This document shows positions 36,195-46,967 of a stretch of 64,000 nucleotides of DNA, piece after piece (the stretch's first letter is position 1; every line of letters starts with the position of its first letter). The notes below the pieces were generated by a model that was given only the letters and a program-made list of their open reading frames with translations, ran no database searches and was not told the origin of the DNA. A program made the translations under genes and the position numbers. Source of the DNA: Ophiostoma sp. CBS 140.51 (taxonomy: Eukaryota > Ascomycota > Sordariomycetes > Ophiostomatales > Ophiostomataceae); contig JANSLP010000053.1 in NCBI GenBank assembly GCA_029298735.1, positions 62,001 to 126,000 of the forward strand. The letters run 5' to 3'.

Positions 36195-36803
36195 CTACTG
36201 CAACAGCTCCTCGCAAGTCCAGTCCTCGTAGAAACCGTCTGGCAGGTACCGCCGGACAATCAGAGGCACCTTCTTCTCGCGCAGCTCCTTCATGGCGATT
36301 TGGAGAGGATCCGTCTCGCCCTCGAGGTCGACCAGCACGGGAGCGTTCATACTGTCTCGTTAGCTGTGATCAATTTGAATAGAGTGCGGAGGTGTGCCTA
36401 CCTAATCTGCAAAGCACGCGTGCCGAGAATGCGCGCCCGCTCGTACTTGGTCATGAAGGGCGTCGTCGTCCGCAGCTCGTTGGGAATCTTCTTGTCCTTG
36501 TGCGACTTGACATTGTTGACGCGTCCTCCAGTCCCGTTGGCATTTTTCTGGTTGGCGGCCGCCGACGGGTCGCCCGACACGATAATATCCATGTCCTCCT
36601 CGCCGTTGCGGTAGCCGCCGGCGCCCTCGCCCTCGTCGCCCTCCTCGAGCACTTCCGGGTCGTAGTACTCCTGGACATCGTCGTCATCGTACAAAGGCTC
36701 GTCACTGTCGTTGTTAGTGGGTGATCTTAGAATGCGCAACGTTGCTCGTATTTGTCTCTTACCCGCCGCCGGCTCCGCCGTCATCGTAACCGTCGTCCGA
36801 CAT
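36195..36803 (-). CDS. RPB6: RNA polymerase subunit RPB6 (RPABC2), shared by Pol I, II and III
   Basis: Exons read downward: 36803-36763, 36704-36402 and 36351-36195, giving 166 residues. Both introns (58 and 50 bp) are GT-AG and phased correctly. The N-terminus is acidic and disordered (DEPLYDDDDVQEYYDPE). The conserved core reads TTPFMTKYERARILGTRALQ and, across the last splice, MNAPVLVDLEGETDPLQIA. The end is the hallmark LPDGFYEDWTCEELL plus one Gln. This is the ubiquitous Rpb6/omega-family subunit that stabilises the largest polymerase subunit in all three nuclear RNA polymerases. Fungal homologues are usually about 140-160 residues. It is transcribed divergently from the TFIIIA gene, with 516 bp between start codons. 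Confidence 0.95.
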
Positions 36804-37319
36804 TTTGCTAGTAGGCGAAAAGATTCGAGAAACGAGTGTATGGACGATCGAGTGAGCGTGGTGGTCGTGGGGTGGTTGCGATGCGACTGTCGTAACGTTG
36901 AGGCTGACGTTGCGAAAAAGAAGGTACAAAGGCTTCTCCCTAGAATTGTCTGTTTGCGAACAAAAAGGCTGCAAGATCGTAGGCAAGCGTTTCCTTCTGA
37001 AAAAGTTTGGAGGCGGCGCGGCCTCTGATTGGTCCATTTTGCCACCAGCAACAGCAGGAACAGCAGCAACAGGTGGCTGGATTAGGCTTATCGATAAGGC
37101 CGTCCCCCACCCGATTTTTTTCAACTTTTCGAGACTGTTCAATATTTTTTCTGCCTGTCGTATATTGTGGCTCTTCACCGCACACGGAAAGAGCGGGAGG
37201 ACGACCACTCCTACGAAACAAAACGGCACACAAATATCGTCGACCACTTTGCAGGATTCACTACCAACACTTATACAACAGACGATGACCACACATTACT
37301 CTCCAAGACGAGAAACAAG
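36804..37319. promoter_or_regulatory. Shared divergent promoter of RPB6 and TFIIIA
   Basis: The 516 bp between the two start codons must contain both promoters. A TGATTGG motif at 37026-37032 (inverse CCAAT box, consensus for the HAP/NF-Y complex) lies about midway. A Gln-codon-like CAGCAACAG run is at about 37046-37070. No TATA box is evident for either direction. Functional assignment is inference. Confidence 0.5.
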
Positions 37320-39272
37320 ATGAAGCGAAAAGCGACCGAAGAACTTGTGGCGGACCGGTCATTACCGCCCGACAGCGAACTGCATCAATTGAAAGGTTAG
37401 TCCAACTTGCAGCATAGGACGATGATATGGTGATTGAAAATGGACGAGAACTGACATGATACAGGCCAATCTACATCTACACAACACCCCAGCGAGCCCG
37501 AAACATCGACGGCGGACGACATCGAGTCCCAGGACGGCCACTCGGCCCCCTCCGAAGCACACACGACACCCGTCACCACCGCTCTGTCGACCGCCTCCCG
37601 CCGTTTTCCCTCGGACCTCAAGACTATTCCTTGCACCTGGCCCAACTGCACCAAGACCTTCAATCGTCCTGCCCGCCTCACAGCCCACCTTCGCTCACAC
37701 ACAAACGACCGCCCCTTCAAGTGCCCAGACTGCGACAAGACCTACCTCGAAGAGAAGCATCTGCGCCAACACATCAAAGGCTCCCACAGCCAGGAGCGCC
37801 AGTATGTCTGCTCGGAATGCGACAAGGCCTTTTTGACGGCCACCCGCTTGCGTCGGCATGCCGCCGTCCACGAGGGCCAGGACCGGTTTCGCTGCCGCGG
37901 CTACGACGACAACTGCACCAAGACGTTCCGCAAGCATCAGACTCTACAAAGACACATTCGTGTGGACCACCTGCACCAACCCGCATTTGCCTGCACACAC
38001 GAAATTACAACCCCCGGCGTGGTGTGCGGTGCGCCAGCCACAAAGAAGCCGTGCGAGGCCGTCTTTGAGAGCACAGGCGCGCTGCGGCGGCATGTCGAGC
38101 GTGACCACACGGCGCCCAAGTTTTGGTGTGAGGAGTGTGGGAAGAATGGTGCCAACAGCACGGGCGGCATTGGCTTTGCCACGCGCGCTTTACTGGAAGC
38201 ACACATGCGCCATGCCCATGTGGACTGCCCCTTTTGTGACACGCGCTTCTCGGGCCCGGCCGAGCTGCACAAGCACATTGACATGCACCACTCGGGCAAG
38301 AGCGTGGCCGACCGTAAGACGATTGCGTGCCCGCACGCGGGGTGTAGCAAGACGTTTACGCGGCGGGCCAATTTGAATGTGCACATTCGCGCGGTCCACG
38401 AAGGCCTACGGTTTGTGTGCGGCGACGATGCCGCCGATGCAGCGAGCACCACGACTGCTGAAGGCACCGGGGCCACTAGCGGCGAAAGAAAGACGTTCAA
38501 CGGCTGGACCGACCCGGACCTGATTGCATGGGAAGCACGCAACGAAGGTTGCGGCCGTGGCTTCGTGTCAAAGATGAAGCTGGAAGAGCACATTCGGTAT
38601 GTGCACCTGCGCCACGAACGGCCTGCTCCTGCACCCGTCATCGTTTTGAATGAGCAGTCAGTGTCGTCATTTGGCAGAGGCGCACTCACCAACATGCCGC
38701 CGCCACCGACGGCAGCACAGTTGGACGGCCTCGCTACACCCTCGGCAGACGTGCTCATTGATGCACTGCTGGGCACCAACCGTACACTGGTCTGCACGAT
38801 GCCGGGCTGTGCCGCACGCTTTGTCCGCCACCACGACCTCAGTGTCCATCTCCAGCGGGGCCATCCATCAATCACAGACTCGGGCCTGGCCCTGAAAGCG
38901 GATGATAACGACGACAACCTCTTCAACCCGGACGAGTTTTGGATTGGTGGCGGTGACCACATGGACGACGATAACGACGCTACGCCAACAGCGACAGACG
39001 TTGCTAGCGCCCTCGTCGGCGACGACGACATGTTTGGCACATATATGGACATGGACAACATTGACATGGGCAGCCTGGCTGCTGCTGCCGCCGCCGGCGG
39101 TACTGAGAACATGCTTCCGCCACAAGTGCTGGTCAACAACAACGACCCGCAGTGGCAGATGGATGAGGCCGAGATGCGCCGCCTGATTGGCAGCAACGCG
39201 GCTGATGGGAATGGCAGTGGTGCTGCCGCCAGCACGAACATGAGCTTCCTCGACCCGAATCTGTTCATGTAG
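37320..39272 (+). CDS. PZF1: Transcription factor IIIA (C2H2 zinc-finger protein)
   Basis: Exon 1 is 37320-37395 and exon 2 is 37465-39272, giving 627 residues. After a Thr/Ser-rich N-terminus, nine C2H2 fingers follow in close series. Finger 1 (IPCTWPNCTKTFNRPARLTA) and finger 2 (CPDCDKTYLEEKHLRQHIKG) are textbook; later ones include CPFCDTRFSGPAELHKHI and CPHAGCSKTFTRRANLNVHI. Finger 9 is interrupted by an insertion of about 45 residues between its region's first Cys and NEGCGRGFVSKMKLEEH. A further finger (CTMPGCAARFVRHHDLSVHL) stands alone after a spacer of about 58 residues. This detached last finger recalls yeast TFIIIA, where a long spacer precedes the final finger. TFIIIA binds the internal promoter of 5S rRNA genes and recruits TFIIIC for Pol III. 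The C-terminus is Asp/Asn-rich. No 5S gene was seen in the window. Confidence 0.88.
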
Positions 39273-39795
39273 TAGGACCAGAAGATGATCCTTCGGAAGT
39301 TGACAGTGATGACTTTGATTTTGGCGTTTAAAAACAAAATAGATACCCATGGGACACAATCAGGATACATAAAAGCAATTGCATTTTCCAATATTATTTT
39401 CCAATATTTATTTTACGTTTTTGGGTTCGAAATTTAAATTTACTTTTATTTTTGGAAAAAAAAACCAAAACCAACCAAAAACAAAACAAAACAGATGAGA
39501 GAAATTTTACAATCATTGAATATGGTCCCAAGAATTCCTGTATTATGAAAACCTCTAGATGAATACTAAAATGATATACCAAAAAGTAAATATAAACCCA
39601 AACTGTGCTACAAAAGACAGATAAAAACTAAAACCGCGAATGCACACAAAACTCCTGTACAATGAATGAGTACCCAAGAAAACCATGTGGCCGTAAAACT
39701 AGAACCGAAGAAAGACAACAAATGAAAACCAAAAAGAGAGAGTAAAGACTAATCAGAAACACAGAACGAGGAATAGTATTGTGTTGAGTAGGCTG
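39273..39795. other. Convergent intergenic region, TFIIIA to ZIP transporter
   Basis: A/T-rich 3' flanks of two convergent genes. A/C-rich runs occur at 39455-39500. No gene recognised. Confidence 0.5.
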
Positions 39796-41805
39796 TTAAT
39801 GCGTCCCGATGGCATTGCTCAGGCCCAACAGAAGCATACCCAAAAAGGCGAACCCAACCGTCAGCTGCCGGTTGTGGTGCAGCGTCAGACTCTCCACAAA
39901 TAGCTGCAGGGCCACGGCAACCATGATGCCCGCCGTCACTGCAAAGAGTACACCATAGGCCGTACCGTCACCGGCGTCGCCGCCGTTGCGGGCGCGGTGC
40001 CGGAGCCACAGGGCAGCACAAGCGGCGCCCAACGGTTGACTGAGACCGCCCAAAGCGGCGGCCCACAGGATAGCGCGGATTCGACTGCCCAGGGCCATGT
40101 ACAGCGGCAAGGCCATGGCGAAACCCTCGGCAATGTTGTGCACAAAGAGGGCCATAAAGACGTTGAACCCGAGGGCCGGGTTGGCGTGGTTGGTGGCGAA
40201 AGTGATGAAGCCCTCGGGAAACTTGTGGAGGCCGATAGCCAGCACGGTCTGGAGACCAATCGACAGGAAAGCATTGGCGGGGACGTGGTGGTGATGGGGT
40301 TTGCCGCTACTATGGGGCGTGGCGGCGCCAGCCTCGACATCGCCGTCGCTGTCGTCGTAGTAGTGATCGTGGCCGTGGTCGTGACCGTCGTGACCGTCGT
40401 GACCATGATCAAGGTGGCCGTCGTGGGAGTGGGCGTGGCTGTGACTGTGATCATGCTCGGCATCTTTGGAGTTGTTGCCGACCTCTTCATTAGAAACATT
40501 TGTTGACGACTCTCCAGCGCTGACGGTAAAGTGGGCGTCCTGGTCGTCCGTCTCATCGTGGCCATGCGCGTGGTCAACATGGTGCCTCCGTACAGTACCG
40601 CTGGCACCGGGCGACACGGGCCGGCTGACGGTCGTGCTGTTCTCGTGACTGTTGTCACCACTGCTCTCCTCGGGCACTACTTCGGGGACGTCAAGTGTAG
40701 TGGCAGCCTCCCAGTTGGAGGCCGTCGACGTTTGCTTGCTTGGCGGGTTGCTCATCAAAGCACTGCTGCGGATGGTGGACGTGGGCGTTCTCAGGACAAT
40801 GGTTCGCTTGCATTCTTGACCGCAAGGGTCGGTGTAGCCGTAGCAGGGGCCAAACTCGTCGCAGTTAGATTTGACGTCCTGGACGAAGGAGATGACGCGG
40901 TTGCGGACCTCGATCATAGAGGGTCTGCGCAGGTTCGAGAGAGAGTGTTTGGGTTGGAGGGTGCGTATTGTCGACTGAGCTGACGTTAACTGATCTTGCG
41001 CGGTATGGGCAGCCACGACGGCATCGTCGCTTCCCGTCGAGAGCTGGCGCTGATGAGAGGGACGGATCATGGACGTCGGAGTGACGGAAGTATCGACACC
41101 GGCGCCAGCGAGGAGTGGAGTAGACTCCGTTGCGGCGGCGCCGACGTTGGACGAGTGGTGAGAGCCCTGGTGGAAGTACTTGCGGGAAACACGGCGAGGC
41201 TTGGTGCCGACGCGGAAGTGGGTGGCCGGCGAAGGTTCGTGGTGATGACCATGGCCATGGCTGTGTCCGTGTCCATGTCCATGACTGTGACTGTGGGCAT
41301 GGCCGTCGTGTGATTCGTGATCGTCCTCGTCGTCCTCGTGGGTGTGGTCACAGTCGACAACATGAGATGGCATGAAGCGATGGATAATGCGAGACACAAT
41401 CTGCATGCCGACAAAGCCCAGAGCAAAACCGCCAATCATGAGCAGGCCAGCGACCTGTTCGTTCTGGCCGTCGTTAATGAGGTACCGCTTGGACGATGGC
41501 AGCATAGAAAAGAGGGAGGAGAATATCTGCCAGTGTTAGCCATCAGGGTGCTAAGACGAAGGAATATATATATATATATATATATCGTGGACACAGGAAC
41601 CTACCATAACACCAAAGCTGAGACTCAACGAGGATGACAAAAAGGCACTGCTGTCTTGAATGTTAAAGCTCTTCATGCCCGGCAGCTTGCGGATAAAGAC
41701 ATCGACACAGATGATGCAGGCGCCAAAGACACAGGCGACGGCGCTGATGGCACACAGGATCCATCCGCGTGTGTCGTTGGACATGCCATCGTCTGAGGAC
41801 GACAT
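39796..41805 (-). CDS. ZIP-family zinc/metal transporter with His-rich loops
   Basis: Exon 1 is 41805-41605 and exon 2 is 41526-39796; the 78-bp intron contains an AT microsatellite. The product is 643 residues. Two N-terminal helices are followed by a long hydrophilic loop. That loop holds two clusters of histidines, near residues 125-145 (HAHSHSHGHGHGHSHGHGHH) and again before the C-terminal domain (HDGHLDHGHDGHDGHDHGHD). The C-terminal ZIP core carries the metal-site helices HKFPEGFITF and HNIAEGFAMALPLY. ZIP proteins move Zn2+ or other divalent metals into the cytosol from outside or from organelles. The His-rich loops are expected to bind zinc and may act in sensing. The very long loop and two C-terminal HxxPEG/HNxAEG helices resemble Golgi/vacuolar-type fungal ZIPs, but location is not certain. 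Confidence 0.9.
41564..41585. repeat. (AT)n microsatellite inside the ZIP-gene intron
   Basis: About eleven AT units lie within the 78-bp intron between 41604 and 41527. Length change here would alter a very short intron. Confidence 0.9.
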
Positions 41806-43567
41806 GGCAACGATGGGTCGAGACGACGAAGTCGTCGACGTTCGTGATAGTAGTAGTAGGGGTGGAGAGGACGAGAAGGATGAGAGGAGCGTCTCAAGAG
41901 TTCAGACTAAGGAAAGGTTAAGGGTCCGTCGACGTCACAACCATCGTCTTTGGGGCTAAGGTGAGCCCGTAGCAAGACAAGGACAAGGATGTACGTGGTA
42001 CAGAGAAGCTTCGTGGAAGACAGAGATCGAAAACAGATCTAGAAACAAAGAGGGAAAGATGGGAAAAGGAGACGAGACGGAAAGATAGCGCCCGCAGTGG
42101 AGGAGACGACTGTAGCGGATAGTGGGAAGAACGGAGGCAGCGGGCAGCAGACGGCGGTGGCGGGCAGACGGAGGACGTGGGATGGTCAGGGCCTGTGGTC
42201 TGGGCCTGCGTGTGCTGTGTGCAGGTGTGTGTTGGCTGCGTTGGCAGGCGATGGGCTGGCCGTCAAGGTGCGCAAAGTCGCCAAGTGGATGAAGACGATA
42301 CGAGACGAGACGAAAGACGAGGGCAGCCTAGCGTGGGGTATAAAGACAGAGTGAAGATGAATATGAGGAATGGGTAGACGCCTGTTCTGCTGTTATGAAG
42401 AGAGCGATGTCGCACAAGATGAAGCTCAATCTGGCGAGAAAGTGGCGTTTGGTGATGTCAGAAGTTTGAAGTTTGTGATGTAAGAGGAAGAGGCCCTTCT
42501 CATGCAAATCAGTTGTCTGCTTGCTCAAAAGATGGAAAGGGCGTTGCAGTCCCCAGAAAGTGGCGGAAGTCGACGGAGAGGGCGGCGAACAAACAAGAGA
42601 GACACAAAGTAGAAGTGGAAGACCGCCAGACGGTCGGACGCAGCAAGGGAGGAGGTCGACTGCAGACTTGGGGAAGGAGCAGTGGTAAGGTAAGCGACCT
42701 GTCAAAGTGCAGGCAAAAGAGGAAAGAGGCGGGATCTACTCTAGATCGCGGCGTCGCGCGGCTGGTGATAGGTCATCAAGGCGCCAATCGCTCAGTGGGT
42801 TAGCGTGGGCTAACGACGGCGAGGCCAGCAGGGTTCTTGTTTCTCGGCTTTCTCAGCTCGAGGAAGGAGCTCGAGAACTCGGGCAGTTGCATTTGGCAGT
42901 TTTTAGGCTCACCTGCCCCATTTCCACAGGGCACCCCCACTAGCCAACCACAGGTGGCGGGTTCGAAACACGCCCTGAAGCAAGGACGGTGGAAGGCTCG
43001 TTGGAAGTACCGGCCCAGTAGCCTTTCTGCCACAATTCACCGCCAAAATGTTGAAATAGGTCAAGTCGCTGAAAGACACTTGTAGATCTACGCCGCCGTT
43101 GAATGTTGTGCAATGTCACAATAATTGTGAATAAATTGGAAAACACTACTAGAGCTTATGAAATTTCTGTGCGAGAATCTATCTACATTTGAATGATGAT
43201 GTTGTTGTTGAAATATGTCCCCTCTCGGGAAGCTCCATCTTCCACCACAGTTAAAGCAGACATAGGCGCTGACGTACTTAAAGATGTTCACAACCACTTT
43301 ACCCACAGCTCTCTGATTGGCTAGCTTCTACTCTCTACAACCGGACAGCCGTGCCTGGTGAGGAGAACGGAGAAGGCTGTCAAGCTCCAGGGCTCCGTCA
43401 AAGGCTCCACGGGCGCTAAAAATAATTTCAGGGGACCACCACCGCGAGCCGGCGCCAAAAACCGAAAAAGGAAAGAAAAAAGTTGACATCGACTTCACGT
43501 CGACAAGAGGATCTATTCTCTCGCCTCAACTTCTTTTTCCCTCCCCTACTCCACCCTGGCGCCAAAT
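41806..43567. other. Divergent intergenic region, ZIP transporter to endonuclease G
   Basis: About 1.8 kb with promoters for both flanking genes. The segment next to the ZIP gene is purine-rich on the plus strand. No gene is recognised. A partial tRNA-like look near 42781-42975 was examined and rejected. Confidence 0.5.
43314..43320 (-). promoter_or_regulatory. CCAAT box upstream of endonuclease G gene
   Basis: TGATTGG (inverse CCAATCA) lies about 250 bp before the start codon at 43568, a typical distance for HAP/NF-Y sites in fungal promoters. Role inferred from motif and position only. Confidence 0.4.
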
Positions 43568-44647
43568 ATGTCGAAATCCACCATTGCCGTGATCGCGGCC
43601 GCCAGTGCTGGTGTCGGTGCTGCGGCTACGGCGGCCATGTTCTCACTGCGGTCCAAGCCGGCCGAGCATGCAACTCCTGTTCCGACAGCCACGACCACAG
43701 CTACGACGACGTCCGTTTCGACAGCAGCTGTGCCAGCCACCAAGGTCTTCTCGGCACCGCCACCTGCTCTGGCACCGGTCCCGGCCCCACTCCCTCCTGT
43801 CCCCGCTACGGCCGCCGCTCTCGTCGACCCGGCCGGCCTCTTCCAGTACGGCTTCCCCGGTCCCGTTAATGATTTGGCCGCCCGCAGCGCCCTGGTCTCG
43901 TCCTATGATCGTCGCACACGCAACCCCCACTGGGTCGCCGAGCACATCACGCCGGCTTCTCTGGCTGTCCGCGACGGCGACCGCCAGCACAGCAACTTTG
44001 TCGAAGACACTGCCGTCCCCGAAATCTTCCGCGCCAAGCTCAAGGACTACTTCCGTTCAGGTTTCGACCGTGGCCACCAGGTCCCTGCAGCCGACTGCAA
44101 GTGGAGCCAGGATGCCATGAACGAGACGTTTTTCCTCACCAACATGTGCCCCCAAGTCGGCGAGGGCTTCAACCGGGACTACTGGGCGCACTTTGAAGAT
44201 TTTTGCCGCCGGCTGACGACCCGCTACCCGAGCGTCCGCGTTGTGACGGGCCCGCTGTATCTCCCGAAAAAAGACCCTGTGGACAACAAGTGGTACGTCA
44301 AGTACGAGATGATTGGCAACCCGCCGAATGTGGCGGTGCCGACACACTTTTATAAGGTGATTTATGCTGAGACGGTGCCCTCGACGGGCCCTGGCGGTGG
44401 GAACCCGGGCACGGGCGCCCCTGTGGCTCTAGGTGCCTTCGTGCTGCCCAACGCGCCGATCCCCAACGACAAGCCGCTGAGCGACTTTGAGGTGCCCCTG
44501 GAGGCCGTGGAGCGGGCTTCGGGTTTGGAGTTTGCGGCCAAGCTGCCGCCCCAGCGCCGCCGGCGGTTGTGTGCCGAGGCGTCGTGTTCGCTGGTGATCA
44601 AGGAGTATGGCGACCGTCAAAAGCAGGTGACCAAGCAGCGGAGATAG
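43568..44647 (+). CDS. NUC1: Mitochondrial DNA/RNA non-specific endonuclease (EndoG/Nuc1)
   Basis: Single exon, 359 residues. The N-terminus is a helix of small hydrophobic residues (STIAVIAAASAGVGAAATAA) followed by basic residues, suited to mitochondrial inner-membrane targeting. A Pro/Ala/Thr linker leads to the beta-beta-alpha-metal nuclease domain. The catalytic DRGH motif is at 167-170 (FDRGHQVPAADCKWS), and the metal-ligand segment is MNETFFLTNMCPQ. The rest of the domain includes VRVVTGPLYLP and VPTHFYKVIYAE. Nuc1 is the main mitochondrial nuclease of yeast, active on DNA and RNA, and linked to cell death and mtDNA turnover. All key residues are present, so activity is expected. A Gly-rich insertion (PSTGPGGGNPGTGAP) interrupts the C-terminal part. 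Confidence 0.94.
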   Translation: MSKSTIAVIAAASAGVGAAATAAMFSLRSKPAEHATPVPTATTTATTTSVSTAAVPATKVFSAPPPALAPVPAPLPPVPATAAALVDPAGLFQYGFPGPVNDLAARSALVSSYDRRTRNPHWVAEHITPASLAVRDGDRQHSNFVEDTAVPEIFRAKLKDYFRSGFDRGHQVPAADCKWSQDAMNETFFLTNMCPQVGEGFNRDYWAHFEDFCRRLTTRYPSVRVVTGPLYLPKKDPVDNKWYVKYEMIGNPPNVAVPTHFYKVIYAETVPSTGPGGGNPGTGAPVALGAFVLPNAPIPNDKPLSDFEVPLEAVERASGLEFAAKLPPQRRRRLCAEASCSLVIKEYGDRQKQVTKQRR

Positions 44648-44862
44648 GTTTGAGAGGGAGGATGACCTAATTTGAGCATATCTTATACGAGCATTCATAA
44701 CCAAAGTGACAAACGAAAAAAGTAAAATTTGACGTAACTCGCTTGATATTACGGAGTATGTTGCACATGATCAAAAAACTACATGAAAGAGTAAACAAAA
44801 CGCCTCGTGACCATGACTCCAAAGCACTACCATATCCTTTTTATCTTTCCAGTCAGAGCAAC

Positions 44863-46967
44863 CTATCGCCGCTGTGTGTACTGCCCTCGCTTCTGCTCTT
44901 CCCGCAAGCTGTCTTCTTGGCTGGGGAGAGGTGCACGGTTCCGTTGTCCTCGGTCCTGGCCAAGGCCTGGCAGACCAGGAATACCGCCTGCTCCTCCCAG
45001 TCCAGGCAAGATGCCCTGGAAACCGGGTGGAGGTGGTGGAGGGACCATACCAGCTCCCAGACCGCCTGGTGGTGGTGGAATCGGTGGGAAGTTGCTTCCT
45101 GGAGGTGGCGGTGGCAGCTGGAAACCGGCCTTCTTCATCAGCTCTAACATGGTCGCCGGGTCGGGCGGGTTCTTCATGTCGACGCCCGGGATCAGCGGCG
45201 GGAAAGCACCGCCGGCTGCCAGAACACCGGGTGGTGGTGGTGGCGGCGGGATCATGCCCATACCCGGAACACCAGCACCACCGCTGCCGTTGGTCGTCGC
45301 ACCACCCAGACCAGGTAGTGATAGACCTGGCAGCATGGGCGGTGGTTGTACACCATTTGCTGCTGCTTCTGCTGCAGCTACCGCGGCCGCTTGTTGTTGT
45401 TGCTTGGACGGCATCTTTTGGTCCACCAGGCCTTCGGCCTCGTCCTCCATTTCCTGCTCTTCCTCTTCTTGCCGCTGCCTCCGGTTGCCGCGACGGTCCC
45501 ATGTACCCTGCGCCTCGGCCGCTGCCTCGCCAATATGGTACCGGTCGCGCGAGACGTCTTCACCGGGCCGCGCGCGTGTCCAGAACCGCGTGATGCGGTC
45601 ATTCGAGCCCGACACCAGAATATGGCCCAGAGGGTGCCAGTCGAGTGACCAAATGGCAAAGTCGTGTGCATAAGGTACGCGGTGCGCTGGGTAGATGCTC
45701 TGTGCGGGCGCTGTAGTTGGGTCAGGGCTGTCATAGGGGGCAACCGTCACCGCCTGACCCGGCGGGGTGTTGGGTTCATCGAGCAAATAATGGAAGAGGG
45801 CACCGTCGCCGCCGCCTGTGCTCAACAAGTTGCCGTGGATCGGGTGCCAGGCGACAGTTGAGACATCCTTTTCGTGGCCTCGCAACAAACAAATGTCGCG
45901 CATCGTGCGCAGGTCAAAGACACGCGCCGTCTGGTCGCGTGCTGCCGTCGCCAGGCAATTGCCGTGCACGCGCTCAAAGGAGGTCTTTGTAATGGTGTTC
46001 TTGTGACCATGCAGTGTCGTCAAGCACCGGCCTGACCGCGGGTCCCACAGCTTCACCAAGTGGTCCTTGGAGCCGGACACCACCAGTCCCTTTGTCGGAT
46101 GCCAGTCGCACGTCTTGGCGTCCCAGCCGTGGCCCGTCAAGGTGGCCTCGGGCCGTGCGGCCGCGAAATCGTAGATTTTCAGGGTAGAATCGTCCGACGC
46201 CGTCACAAACTTGGCATCTGTCGGCGCAAACGCCAAATCACGGATCGGGTCCGTGTGTGCCGACAGGTTCTCAACGTTGTTGAAGTTGGGCTGCCAGTAT
46301 TTGATGTTGCCGTCGTGGTCGGCCGAGATCAGCCAGTCGTCGCTGTACGAGTATGCCAGTGCCCGGATGGCCGAGTCGTGCGCCTGCATAATCGTTTCAA
46401 AGTTGAACCCTGTGCCGTTCCACAAGGTAAACTCGCCGCTACTCGAGGCCGTCAACAGGCGGCGGCCCTCGGGCGTCCATCGCACAACGTTGACGGGGTG
46501 TTTGATCTTGTTAAGAGACGAGTGGAGGTGGCGGGTGGGGACGGTGTCGGCGGCGTTGGTGACGCGGGCGACGGGTGGGAGCATGTCGACAATGTAGCTG
46601 ACGCTCGGCCGTTCAGACTCTGCGCCGTTGCCGGTGCCGTTGCCATTCCCATAAGAGGCATAGGCGTTGCGGTACTTGGGTTGTCGGTGGCGCATCCAGT
46701 GCACCAAGCTTGCGCCGTAGTCGGTAACGGGGCCTATATTGTCAGCATCTGAGCTCCTCAAATTCAAATACACTCCTTGGTCACGATGTGCTTACGCCGT
46801 CCTCGTGCCCGGACAAAGCCTTCGCCGTCTTGGCCCTGGCCGCCAAACCGGCCGCCATCTTGCCCGCCGTATCGACCACCGCCGTCCTGGCCACCGAATC
46901 GTCCACTACCGCCGCCACCACCACCTCCACCACCACCGCCGTAGTCCCCTCGTGGATCGTACGCCAT
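44863..46967 (-). CDS. PFS2: Polyadenylation factor subunit 2 (PFS2/WDR33 homologue)
   Basis: Exon 1 is 46967-46796 and exon 2 is 46733-44863, with a 62-bp intron; 680 residues. The first 55 residues are Gly-rich with RFGGQDGG repeats. The conserved entry motif follows across the splice (TDYGASLVHWMRHRQPKYR). Seven WD40 repeats span about residues 95-420; examples are NVVRWTPEGRRLLTASSSGE, LTGHGWDAKTCDWHPTKGLV and LWSLDWHPLGHILVSGSNDR-like blades. The C-terminal 200 residues are Gln/Ala then Pro/Gly-rich (MIPPPPPPPG). Pfs2/WDR33 sits in the cleavage and polyadenylation factor and, with CPSF30, recognises the AAUAAA-type signal. The Pro-rich tail resembles WDR33 of animals more than the short yeast Pfs2. 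Nuclear. Confidence 0.93.

Noticed and set aside
42781..42975. tRNA-like features: a D-arm-like CGCT...AGCG at 42789-42805 and a T-arm-like GGCGGGTTCGAAACACGCC at 42957-42975
   Set aside because: The arms are about 170 bases apart, the flanks cannot form a paired acceptor stem, and the T-stem has a mismatch. A tRNA-finding program would settle it.
44807..45673. Plus-strand 288-codon Pro/Gly-rich frame opposite PFS2
   Set aside because: Shadow of the proline-rich PFS2 tail; composition mirrors the repeats on the other strand.
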